A stretch of DNA of 64,000 nucleotides from Zhengitettix transpicula (taxonomy: Eukaryota; Arthropoda; Insecta; Orthoptera; Tetrigidae): contig CM073595.1 of NCBI GenBank assembly GCA_037074705.1, forward strand, positions 73,580,139-73,644,138. Direction: 5' to 3'. Shown here piece by piece: positions 12,201 through 23,815 of the stretch (position 1 is its first letter; each line of letters begins with the position of its first letter). A model generated the notes under the pieces. The model made no database searches. It had not been told where the DNA came from and saw only the letters and a list, made by a program, of their open reading frames with translations. The translations under genes and the position numbers were made by a program.

Positions 12201-15200
12201 TATCACAACACAATTGTTATTAATCAGTTATGCCATGCACCCTGTCTCTTTATAAAATATGTGCAGGTTATTATATTATATACTATAAATAAATTGGGTT
12301 AGAAAGTGTGTGTTAAATGTGTCTTTCACAAGGTTGGTTTATTACAACGTTTGGCAGCCACCAGCAGATGACTTGAAGAAGGGGGAGATTTTCCCTATAA
12401 ATTTTTTGCTCCTTTTCATGTCTGCATTAACATAGAAATAGTATGAAAAGTATTGCAATTGTCTTTGAATTATCACTTGTCAGTGTTACATTTATTATTT
12501 CAGTTAATCTAAGGTACTTGGAACATAATAAAATTGTTTTAGTAACTGTCATCATTAAATGTAAATTTGTGTGTGTTTTATTGGTTGTTTGTGGTGATAG
12601 AAAATTGGTAAGTCACTGTCAACTAATGTTTTGTTAATTAGGCATGTGACTTGAGTGTAAGATTGTATTTTGAACCATGTTATAAAGTATTCACACCCTG
12701 ATTGAATTCGGGCTTTGATGGAAAAGCGTTTGCGTGTATGGCCTACTTATTTATAAGTCTTTATTGTGAATTGGATTAAATTGTTGGTGCAGGACTTTGA
12801 CATATCAAATGTGAGGTGTAAAGTCTGTTGTCCCAAGATTAATAGTAATGTAATTCTTTGTGTATATACAGGATTTATAAATTTATGTTAATGTTCTGCA
12901 TATTTTAAGTCAGATCAGTTAAATACAACTAACTGAATTTTTTTGCTTAACATTGTCAGAATAACTAAACATACAGATTAAATTTTATTTTGACTTTCAG
13001 TCTTAGGAACTATGATATTTCTTCATTTTTTGAGACAAAAGGATTTTTATGTTTTATGGCATCAGTTCCGTTTTTCTGCATTTACCAATTAATTTTAGTT
13101 TCACTTTTACTATTAAAGTGTTTTGAATATATTAGAGGAAATAAATTTATATTGTGAACATCTGTAATGACCAAACTTAAGAAATCTTGAACTTCAATTA
13201 CGTGAAAACTATTCTATTTATAAGTTAATATGTCCCTCCTTATTTTGTAAAGTTCAGTTTTTAATCTATTCCAAACATTATTGTTTATGGCTTTTAAAAA
13301 TATGTTATTACTTTAATATACTTAAGGCCACTTGATTGTTTATATTCACTTTTGAGCAGGTCATATTTTTCACAGGTCATATTTTTCACGGGTCATATTT
13401 TTCACAAATTATTAGTTAGCAAGTTATAAATTTTCTTATTTCCTGCCAGTACTGTATTTGATCATGAGAGAATCTTTAAGCTACCTGTATCCAGGTTATA
13501 AAAAATAATTCATTGTACTCACTTTTAATAGTTATCATTTCAACAATTTTTTAAAATATCTAATGAGGTTCCTCATTTACATTATCATTCCATTTTTATA
13601 TTATTTTGATCATGGTAGCCATTAAAACACAAACATTTTCAGAGAACTCTCTAGGTAGAATAATATGTTGATGTAATCTGTAAACAGGGTATTTCAAGCG
13701 GTAGAGCTTTTTTTACTGGGTGGTTTCTAATCACCGATTTTCTTAGAGATCTTTTATCAATAAAATGGTTGGAAGAAAGAATATTGATTATATTCAAGTT
13801 ATATTTAAATTCTCTATAAATCCATCTAATTGTTGTAGGCAACTTTTTAAATACCCCTATGGTTTATTTGTGTGATATAATGATTGTAATTGATTTTAAT
13901 CTGTGCACTATAGATCTGGCTTTCCATAACTTATTCAATGCTTTATATAGTTATATAAGAAATTGCTGATGCTGTACTCAGCGGTGTAAACATTATTTGT
14001 TGATTTGCATACAAGATGTGAATCTGGGATATCATAAAAAAAAATTTCACCATCCAGTATACTGAAATAATAGAGAAAGCCAGTATTATTTTACCTTATC
14101 ATAGAGTGATTTGTCGTATATTCAGAGCCTGATATGTCTGTTATGAATGCATACTTAGTTTGTTAAATCACTTTCCAGATTTTAATAGTAAACAAAGATT
14201 TTAGCTATCGCAAAAATTTGTGTTTATACCTCACTAATATAAACCAATATTTTTGTTGACTCAATTTGTCTTTTCTCATGTCTTATTTTTTTGTTGCTAT
14301 TGTTGTTAACAATAATGAGATATTTAAACATTATACATATGTTATCTAGGTTCAAAAGTGTTGTATATTATCTGTTAAGTGAAGTCACAATTATAACAGC
14401 CTTCCTTATCAATGAACAGCTTTTGTAGCATACTACATTTAGTATATATACTTTTACAATGTATGCAAGCTTTCTTTTCTTAAATTGTTGTAAAAAAATT
14501 AGAACTTTGATAAAGTATCCCCCATCAGCACCAAATATTTACTTAAGAAATGCCTATTGACTTTCACTGAACTGTTATTGCATCTTATTATATGATGCTT
14601 AATATAGATAAATTTTTGACATTCTGTGATGTATAAATTTCTTTGTTGAAATTATACTTATTTAAAAATGTTTATCACATTTATAAGGCTAGCCATGTGA
14701 CCTTGGCAAAAGTAAAATTATAATTTTCCCTGAAAAGTTAAATTCATAAATACCTTGCTAAATACTATTTCTTTTTTATGGTTTTGTGTTATTTAACCGA
14801 TTAACTTTTTGATTTTTTATTAATTCTCAAAAGTTATTTAAATGTAAATGATTATTGCAATTATTGGCACAGAATACACAATAAATATTAACGTTCGTAG
14901 TTGGTCATAACTGATTTAAAGTGAACTGCCTGTTAAATATTATTTTACTTGAATAATACACACGTAATTTCATCTGTAACTCAATTTATCCTAAGTATTA
15001 ACAAAAGTCATAATCTACATATATGGCCAAATTCAGATGTCTTTGGAAACATCAAATTTATGTGTGTTTTTCTCCAACCGTTGTTCGAGCGCCGATGAGG
15101 AAGAGGACCCTGATACAAAGGCTGCCCGAGAGAAGGAGAGGAGACAAGCGAATAATGCAAGGGAAAGGTGAGCTGGTAAAAGATAACACGCAAACGCTTA

Positions 15201-16547
15201 ACCATCTTCAGAACCATAATCAGTTATCTTTCTGCTTTCAGATTAAGTTACAATTCATGTCGAACCGTTTCCTTGTTAAAATAATATAAAGTTTGTAAAG
15301 CCTATTTATGAACTTGGTAATAAGTATAATACATTTGTGTTTGTTGTTTCTGTGATTTTATGCCTTCAATGAAATAGTGAATGATAAATATAAATCTATA
15401 AGAGGCAGACATGTAACGTGCCTCCCTAATATTTCTTAAGCTATATCAATGACTGGATTTGATTTATAATTTTCAAAAACCTCATCTTTTATGTTTTACT
15501 GACTTTGAAATAAAGTTTGTGGTTACATAAATTTTCAGAATAAAATTTAGTTTTTTAGACATTTTCTTTATATTATGTAGAATACATTTGCATGTATTAG
15601 AATTGCTTTATATTATATTTTGCTTCACATTATTTGCTTGACAGTTCTTACTCTCCATTCTTTTGTACTGGCCGACTGCTAATCTGTCAGTTATTGGTGT
15701 CGAGAAAGCCAGACCACTGTCAGAAATTATTTTCCTCCAAATATTTATTTTTTGTTGAATAAAGTAAACTTAGTATGTATACATCTTAATTTTATACAAC
15801 TTTTTGTAGCAAATAACCTTATTTTGGTATCAAGTGAGGTTGCTTAATGTTGCAGGATACGAATTCGTGACATCAATGAAGCCTTGAAAGAACTGGGGAG
15901 GATGTGTATGACACATCTGAAAACTGATAAACCTCAAACAAAGCTTGGTATCCTTAATATGGCTGTAGAAGTTATCATGAATTTGGAACAACAAGTTAGA
16001 GGTATCAGTAATTCATACATCAGAATGTCATAAAATAATTCATATTCCCAAAACAATTTACTGGATCTTAACTCTTTGTTAAATTTAGTGTCTTCTCTAC
16101 TAGAGTCTTGTACCAAATTCCTCTCCTTGGACAACATGTGGATTGGATGTCTAGTGAAATTCTGTATTATCCATAAAGCGGAATTAAACTTGTTTAAAAG
16201 TGTCATGACAAAGACAACAATATTTTATATCGATATTAAATGCCTAAACATTAAATTTAACTTAACCTACTATAGAATGAGAGTCTAGTTAGTTGTCTCC
16301 ATTTGTGAAGTGCAAACTTGAGCTGAAAATGAGAATGCCTTTGTCTTTGAAATATATAATTATTTATTTTTTTCTTGTTACGGTTTTTGGCTGAAATATT
16401 AACAGCTGTTTATTCATATATTTAATATAAACATAACATAAAATAATGTTGTAAACAACTGTTGTCATAAATAAATTTATTCCACTTTCATTTCCTTCAG
16501 ATAATTTAATTATTTAAAATGTTCTTACAATGGAAAACCTGGTTGAT

Positions 16548-16608
<61 letters not shown>

Positions 16609-17564
16609 TATACTTATATCTCATTTCCATCTATCCAGAATTTTATTAATAGAAAACTAACCCATAAGCATAAATACATAATGAAAATTTGCGAGTTTCC
16701 ATACGAATTTTAATTCCTACCAAGTTGACTATGGTTTTATGAAAATGTATATTTTTGTTCTAGAACGCAATTTAAATCCCAAAGCTGCTTGCCTGAAAAG
16801 AAGAGAAGAGGAGAAAGCGGAAGATGGTCCAAAACTTGCAGGTCACCACATTGGTCATCCAGGGCCACATATGACACAAGCAACGTTCCCCACAATGCCT
16901 GTGAGTCCAATCCAGAGAATACTGGGATATTATTTTAATTGAATCCATTAAACTGGAAATTATTTCAATCTTCATAACTTCAAGAGTTCTTTCTATTGTG
17001 TTTTAGGATAATTAAAGAATCCATGCAGTTGAATTGTGAGGTTACTTGCAGTAAAGAAATGTGTACATAAACAAAGGATCTTAGGTGCAGTACACCAAAA
17101 CACTTAGTTTAGTTGATCCATGATATTCCTGTGTTTCACAACAAAAGTGATAACTGTCTTTCAAAAATGGTTTTAGCATTTAAATCTGTGTGTTATCCTC
17201 TTTTTTTCTGAAAAATTAACAATTCATTTTTCTCCTTAACAACTAGTACACAATTGTGTTTCTATCATTGTGTCAATTAATTGCAGTTATTTAAACAGAA
17301 AAGGTAAATCACTATTTAAGAATTTGATAGTTTTATTATACTAACTCAACCAAGATTTGGTCAGTTTGATCCTACCCGCTTTGCAGTCTCACACATAAAT
17401 AAACAGTATGTTTTGTACATTCTCGTGAAGAAATGCCTAGTATTTAAAAACTGATTTTAAACGTTACTAATTTTTTTTAGATAAACATTTACTTCATTCC
17501 TATATTTTACAAAATTGTTTGCTTCTAGGGACCACCACTACCACACAACCCATCACAACAGTAG
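228..17564 (+). CDS. da: daughterless-type E protein (class I bHLH transcription factor), 5' partial
   Basis: Nuclear class I bHLH factor; the family binds E-boxes as homodimers or with tissue-specific bHLH partners. Exons that keep one frame: 228-315, 3439-3608, 3687-3929, 4043-4219, 5529-5588, 6945-7115, 7345-7471, 7947-8094, then one of two homologous exons (9979-10059 or 15090-15167), 15856-16001, 16764-16900, 17529-17564 (stop TAG). About 527 residues are visible; the N-terminal activation domain and start lie upstream of the window. Seen: Gly/Ser/Pro-rich middle, a loop-helix motif [14 protein letters not shown] (AD2-like), basic region [14 protein letters not shown], helices starting [15 protein letters not shown], and the E-protein signature [17 protein letters not shown] after helix 2. 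The gene ends soon after it, with [10 protein letters not shown]. Introns of up to 5 kb hold foldback DNA and AT repeats. Identification is firm; use of the alternative exons is inferred. Confidence 0.93.
2990..3192. repeat. 203-bp foldback/MITE in a da intron
   Basis: Arms of about 66 bp pair as imperfect reverse complements: the left begins TGTGGAGCTAGCCTCCACTG and the right ends CAGTGGAGGCTAGCTCCACA. The centre is about 70 bp. No transposase frame. The local base composition is more GC-rich than the intron, which fits an insertion. Confidence 0.85.
3255..3375 (-). mobile_element. Penelope-like element terminal fragment
   Basis: Sequence around AAGCCAATTCAGACAAAAAA and GGATCCTTGACCCTTTCGTC, then AAGAAGAGCC, is shared with 47310-47420, which flanks the Penelope-like remnant in Arf4. 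A shorter piece recurs near 62230. Interpreted as a terminal or non-coding part of the same element family. Confidence 0.5.
9979..10059 (+). CDS. da: da alternative basic-region exon A (81 nt)
   Basis: Encodes an acidic stretch (ADEDCEDPN) followed by [14 protein letters not shown]. Entered from TA| of exon 7947-8094 and leaving AG| to exon 15856-16001, the same phases as exon B. The donor is a good GTGAGT. The acceptor used here is TTCGAG|T. Compared with exon B and the usual E-protein sequence, the residue after NN is Val instead of Ala and the acidic linker differs. Nucleotide divergence from exon B is strong at synonymous sites (CGTCGC against AGGAGA for the RR pair), so the duplication is old and the protein has been kept under selection. 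Confidence 0.8.
11763..11808. repeat. short inverted repeat (hairpin)
   Basis: TTGTAGATAAAATT and its complement AATTTTATCTACAA flank CTCGGGT/ACCCAGA with a 4-base loop, in the da intron between the two alternative exons. Confidence 0.7.
13358..13405 (+). repeat. three tandem 16-bp units
   Basis: Units AGGTCATATTTTTCAC, AGGTCATATTTTTCAC and GGGTCATATTTTTCAC lie head to tail between the two alternative da exons. The first two contain the nuclear-receptor half-site AGGTCA. Confidence 0.9.
15090..15167 (+). CDS. da: da alternative basic-region exon B (78 nt)
   Basis: Encodes [12 protein letters not shown] followed by [14 protein letters not shown], the canonical E-protein basic region. Donor GTGAGC, acceptor TTCGAG|C, phases identical to exon A 5 kb upstream. 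It lies about 690 bp before the exon carrying helix 1-loop-helix 2, so it is probably the ancestral position. Exon B is one codon shorter than exon A, in the acidic linker. Confidence 0.85.
16549..16605. repeat. (AT)n microsatellite
   Basis: About 28 uninterrupted AT dinucleotides in the intron before da exon 16764-16900. Confidence 0.95.
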
Positions 17565-17903
17565 CAAAGGTGGATCTTGAAGGGTTTGCACTATGACTCT
17601 GGCTGAAACACGTCACCACCAATGGGAACAAAGTGTTTGTGGCAGTGAGGTGGAAAACTTTGTAAAAATCAACTATGTGCATTATTTGTGTCACCCTTCA
17701 CATCTCTTTTTAGGGAAAACCTATAAAATTAACTAGTGTTGACCCAAGTGAAGATGAGAAGGGTTAAAAACATGTCAAGAGGTCTGTAAGTTACAAATGT
17801 GAAGCAGTGCTTTACATTTTTTATTTTTTAAGAATGATTATACACTACACATCTTTCTTATATATGTTTCATGTGAGTGTGGTTGTTATATTTATGTAAT
17901 GTG

Positions 17904-17905
<2 letters not shown>

Positions 17906-17962
<57 letters not shown>
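17906..17962. repeat. (AT)n microsatellite
   Basis: About 28 AT dinucleotides downstream of the da stop codon, probably within the 3' UTR. Confidence 0.95.
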
Positions 17963-17969
<7 letters not shown>

Positions 17970-19101
17970 TTACATACATAAAATCACATGCATTAAAAAT
18001 TGTCATCAGCTGAAAGCAGGACAAAACCAAGGCCAGTATATGAAGTTTTTGTACCTCATTCTGTTCATTATTTTATTACAATTATTTATTTTCTCCAGTG
18101 CCTCAATATGTGAATTTGAAGAAACGTGATATTAAAAATATTAGACAATAATATGATCTATTAAATCTTGCACTTTTGTTATGAATGTACTTTAGTTTTT
18201 ATATTTCATTTGTTTAGCTACACAGAAGTACCTCTTAATAGTTTAATAGTATTCCATTTAATTTTACTATTAGTTTGTTAATCTTCAGGGTTTGATGGAC
18301 CATTTTAGGGTTCCAAAACCTGTAATGAATAGAGAGTATTTTATTTGACTACAGTCACAAGTAATTAAATGATTTGACTTTTTTGCATGACTTGCAAAGT
18401 GGCTAATTTGTTTCCTCAATAAGTTTGTTTCTTGTCCTTCATATGTAAAAAAAACTCTATTATTATTATAGTTTATTGCTAAATATTGAAAGTCATATCT
18501 ATGTTACATTTTTATACATGCCCTCACACTTTTCTTTAATGCTCTCTATTACACTATTTATTTGAAGGAAGGAGTTGTTATAATGTTCTGAAATCGATCT
18601 AATAATTTAGTGCTTTGGAACCCTAATACTTGAACATGTATGTTTTTTAAAATGTTATTCAATATTGAGGTAAAGGAAAATGATAAATTGTAACTGAATA
18701 TAATTTTATACTCCTTGTGTGGAAATATTTTTCTGACAACTGACCACAATGTAAAATGCTTTCTTTATTTAAACTGCAGTTATGACTACTTTATCAATTG
18801 TGTATAATTTTGGTTAACATAGTGACTAGATAGTAAACCAGTTGCTCGTGTAGTACTACACATTTGTTTCTGTCTTCTTTGTGAAAGACCATTCCTATTT
18901 GATATACATGTAAATTTCCCTCCATTCCCAAATACCACTTTGATATGAATCAATTTTTCAAATTCACTTGATTTGATGTTTTTATGACTATACAAAAATT
19001 TTCTCTACTGTATTGACAAAAGTTTCAAAAACTTGTCACATGTAATACATTAATATGAATTAAAATATAAGTCTGTATAAAAATATACTTATTAGATAAA
19101 T

Positions 19102-19325
19102 AAATAACCAAAAAACAGACAAAAATGAGAGCTAAATAATAATGGCATAACATTTCTGCAATCATTGTTTATTTCATCAGATGATTAAAAAAAGTGACAT
19201 ATTGTTTGTGCAGCATGTTGTTCTTACGGCTCTTGCATTTTTAGAATCACCTTATGATAGCAACAAGGATTGCAGAAATGTGTAATATTTATTTAGCTCT
19301 TATTTTGATCTGTTTTTTGTTATTG
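19102..19325. repeat. 224-bp foldback/MITE
   Basis: Arms of about 65 bp are imperfect reverse complements. The left arm holds CCAAAAAACAGACAAAAATG, GAGAGCTAAATAAT and CATTTCTGCAATC; the right arm holds GATTGCAGAAATG, TTTAGCTCTTATTTTGATCTG and TTTTTTGTTATTG. The central part is about 95 bp and no transposase is present. Confidence 0.8.
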
Positions 19326-22300
19326 TAATATAATTTTCATCTTAATCATCTCTTTTGTCTTATTATTGTATCATTCTATAATTTCGCTTGATAAAACAGA
19401 CATGTTTTATAGCATATGCCAAATATTTATAGTACCCTTCAGATAAAGAGTAATTAACTACACTAATATGTGGTGACTATAAAAGGTTAAAAAAAATGTT
19501 ACACTTTCACATAATCTGTGTGCATTCTTCTATATTTACATTTAACAGCTGAAAAACCTTATAAATAATTCTTTCATTTATCAAATTATTCTTCTGGATA
19601 ATTTTTGTATAGTACATGAATATGTGAATATCTTAAACAGGTCATTCATTACAAATCTCTGTTGTAAATTAATTAAACTCATAAAATAATGTTTTGTGTC
19701 AATTTGACCTTAATAGTTGCCAGGCTACCCTTACACACCCATAAGTGGAAGTTAATCTCCTTTGTTCAAACGTTATAATGCTGCTGCATTTTTCACATGA
19801 AAGAGAGATGCTAATGTTTATAATTGTGAGCAACTAGTTTACTAGTAAAAATATGTAACAATCGTTTTCATGGTGTCTAACAGATCTTACATTTTGAGAG
19901 TTCTGGTGGATGAAGTGATTTTGATGTTGAATATTTTGAAATTGCTTCTTGAAAAAGATTGTTACTGTGGTAAAATATCCTATTAAATATTTTATGGTCC
20001 AAATGTTTCATTATCAGCTGGTGAATTTTATACAGTTTATTATTTTATATATTTTACTTTAAATTACCTAGTATGGTTTATTACTTAGATTATAGGTCTT
20101 ATTCAGAACAGAAATATGTTTCTGGTTTGTGAATACAGTCGTTACTCTTCATAATAAAAATATGAATTCAAATATATTATACAAAGGATTCCAATAAAGC
20201 ACATATATTTTTACACTTGGTAAATTTGGATGGAACGAAGTTCCTGTTTTCAGTTTGTGGACATTTGTAAAGTGAATGACATACCTACCATATGGAGACA
20301 AAAGCTATTTAAATTGTTATTGTTTTAATTGGATCTTGTAATTATAAATTAAACCTAAAATTTATTTATATATTTTGTTATTTACCCTTTCACTAAAAAT
20401 GGTGTAAAGCTTTATTTTCATATGCAAATGAAAGGTTCTAACAATTGTATTAAACAATCTGAAGTTCCTCTCAAATTTTTAAAATCTTCAAGAACACTTG
20501 CACCTTTTTCATTATTGTTATTTGTAACTACTTACTGCCAATATTTATGTATCCATTGTGTGTGCCAACTTATGGTCTCATTTGTAAATTTTCAAAACTG
20601 CTATACATGAAGTGAATAATTTATTTGTCAATATTTCAAAGGATACATGTTGTAATACTTATATAGAATGAACGAATTATTCTGAAATATTGTGTGCACT
20701 GTGGAGTAAAATTTTATCAGACACACTCTCTGGATGAATGTATGTGTGTTTGTGTGAATGATGCCATGTATTTCCTACCTCAAGTTTGAGGTTGATGATG
20801 AAGTATGGTCATGTGTACCAGTTACATTGTGGTGCTCTCTTATTTGGTTGATACAACTTTTAACATTATTTGTAAAGGTATAAAAGAAAATGTTTTGAAA
20901 GTTAATAATTTTTTCTTACACTGAGGCCAACTTGTGATAAACTTAGTGGTGTCTCAAATTATTGGCAGTAGGTAGATCCAATTCTTCACATTGTACAACT
21001 GGCATCTAGGTTAGAATGTCAGAAGTAATTAATTTGAACTGCATGTAGCCTTCATTATTTTATAATGTTTTTCACTTTTTAATTTTGGACACATTATTTT
21101 TTATCACATTTGGAGATTACAGATTATGAGAGTTCTGTACACATTTATCGTAAAGGTAAAGTACATAATCTGTACTCTAAGGACCAATATTGACTGATGG
21201 TCTATGGTACTTATTGTGTGCTGATTGTCATCATTTTTGTATAAAGGAAACTGCTGCTTTATAAATATATATATATATATACATATATAAATATATATGA
21301 TGTTTACATGAACAGTGATATTAGTTTAATAAAAAATAATTAAGAGCATTATGTTACATGAATGCTGTTTGGTCCACCTGCCTTATTGTTCAAATAGCTA
21401 CTGAAATCTTTTAATACAGTAGTGGTTTTGAAGCCTGTGCTGTGATAGAACTTGAAACACACAAAAAAGTTATCGAGGAAGTTTGAGGAAAGTAAACGCT
21501 GAATAATGGGTGTACAAGATTTCTTTGTTTAAAACAATATAATATTTTCCACCAAATGCGTAGAAAGTGTCTATTACTGCCCCTACACTGGCATACAAAT
21601 TTGCATTATATACAACAATACTGTTATGGTAAACATATTTTATATTTTTAGAGTAAAACTTTTGAGTTTGACAATTGTAATATTGTTTTGTACCCTGGAT
21701 TTTTCAGTGATTAACTTAATGTAATTTCTGGTACAAATAAATGTACATGATCTTGATTAAAATGCTGCGAGTAAAATGTGGCAAACTACTGGAATTACTT
21801 GTACTCATTTGGATAGAAAATGGAGAGAAAACTGTCGTTTTGTGCCATATTTTATAAATACAAATTGTCTAACCTAAAACTGGAAGAAACAGGTCTGTAT
21901 TAATTAGGTGTATTCACATCTTGTATGTATTAAGCATCATTTCTATACAAAAATATTGGTAGCTGACATTCTACTTGACATAAATACCTACCTTCCAAAT
22001 TATTTTTAAATGAAATGCCACTTCTAATTCTGCTTAATCCATAAATATATTAAATACAGAGTTATATTTACATTTAATAAAAGAACAATTTGTTTATTTG
22101 ATTCTCTTTCTTCCATTGCCCTTTCAGTTGAAAACACCTTAGTAATTATGTTTAAATATTCATTGTATAAGGCAAATTTTTGAAAATGCCGCTTCAATTC
22201 TGGTAAGTTCTATCAATTTTTTTTTGTAAAACGGGTAATTATGAGCTTAGTAGCTGTTCCTGGTCAGTTAATATGAATGGTGTATTAATGAATTTAGTGT

Positions 22301-23815
22301 GTACGAATATCCTCTTGCACCTTTTGCTTCGAAATGATTGCCAATTTTAATATATTTACAGAACAGTATTTTTAATAAATTATCAGATAACTAATATTTG
22401 ATATGTACTAGAAAATAGGATGTCACATTTTGTTCTAGTATTTTTTTATTGTTAAGGAGAACAGTATTTCTGATAAAGGAGCAGGTAAGAAGCTCGGTTT
22501 CTTAAATGAATTGCAGTAATTTTTCTAATGGTGTCATAGATTCAAGATTTTCCTTGAAATTCCCTTAATTTTTATTGGATTTAGTAAAAACTATGATTCT
22601 AATTAAAATGTTATGACAATAAATTTTCTTTCATGCAAGCAAAGGAAATTGTTTAATTATTTTTTTACTTTGTTACTCATTCTATTATGCAGGTTAAACA
22701 GTCAAAATTAAGCTTGTTTCTGTGAACTACAATACATTGAGTCAACATTTCCAAGTCAAGTGTTTAACAGGAGAAAAAGCTGTTTAGCCTTCCAATGGTG
22801 TATGTAGAATTTAAAGTTTGGGCAATTTTCTCATCATTAAATACTTTGAAGTCATTGGTTTGATCAGCATACTTTCTGACCAAAGTTTTAAAACACTAAT
22901 GCCACAAGAAGTCAAAAATTGTTCTACAATTTGGTTTCATCTGCATAATTTTAACTCATATTTATTAACAAACTTTACATCAGAAGAATTGTCATTTTAT
23001 TAACTTGTATTATCCTTGATGGCTGCTAGCAGGAAGATGAGAAAAACCTGTTTTGAGCATTAAAAAACTTTATCTTCAGAGCACAGCTTCAGCATATCAA
23101 CTGTAGACTACAGAGTGCTGAAGCCCTGTAAATTAATGCAGTTTACTATTACTGTTAGAAACATTTGTGTTTATATTATTTACATAATTTCCATTTCCCA
23201 CTCGCTACTCATTTTATATTCCACATGGCAGTTTATAGGTTCCCCTGTCTAGAAAAAATTAGATTATTTGCAGCCTTTCATGATTTGGAGTAACAGAATC
23301 AAGACTTGTACTGATATTACTTGTGGGGACAAAACATGCTAAAAGAATATATTCTGATATGAAATGTAATACTATCTCAATAATTTGCTTTGAAGACAGG
23401 GTTGGAATAATGTTTGAGTTACAGTATTTTTATTATGCTATTCATATGTGTACATAACCAGAGGTAGGTTTCCCGGGAAAATATTGGCTTTGACACTTTT
23501 CTGATATCATTTTCACAATTACTGAGATATGCGTATTGATCAATACTTATCAGAAAAAAATATTTCTCAGTAACTTTTATTGATTATATAATTGGGTGGA
23601 AAATATGTTGTTTATATTGTTGGAATTCCTAGTAAACATGAAACTAATACTTTAATATTAATATACCCTATCAAAATGTCCCTAGTAATTTTTTCTTTTT
23701 CCATTTATTTGAACCATAGATACAGATTATCTTTCCTGTTCTTATCAGGTACAGTAATATAATGGTCCACTCTTATCATGCAGTTATCACAGGTTTTAGA
23801 GCAGTTGTCAAAGTT

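Larger units (their letters stand above)
17565..23761. other. da 3' UTR and intergenic region
   Basis: No coding exon is recognised here. The da 3' UTR must begin at 17565; AATAAA-type signals are frequent in this AT-rich DNA (one is in CAAATAAATG near 21735), so the true end cannot be chosen. The stretch also contains a long AT microsatellite (17906-17962), a foldback element (19102-19325) and a short mixed TA/ATAC run near 21265. The rest is unremarkable AT-rich sequence. Confidence 0.5.

Noticed and set aside
15023..15289. Plus-strand open frame over da exon B
   Set aside because: Wrong frame: the conserved basic region is read in another frame and the donor at 15168 interrupts this one.
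16519..16713. Open frame made of repeated Ile-Tyr codons
   Set aside because: Produced by the AT microsatellite. The same applies at 17899-18129.
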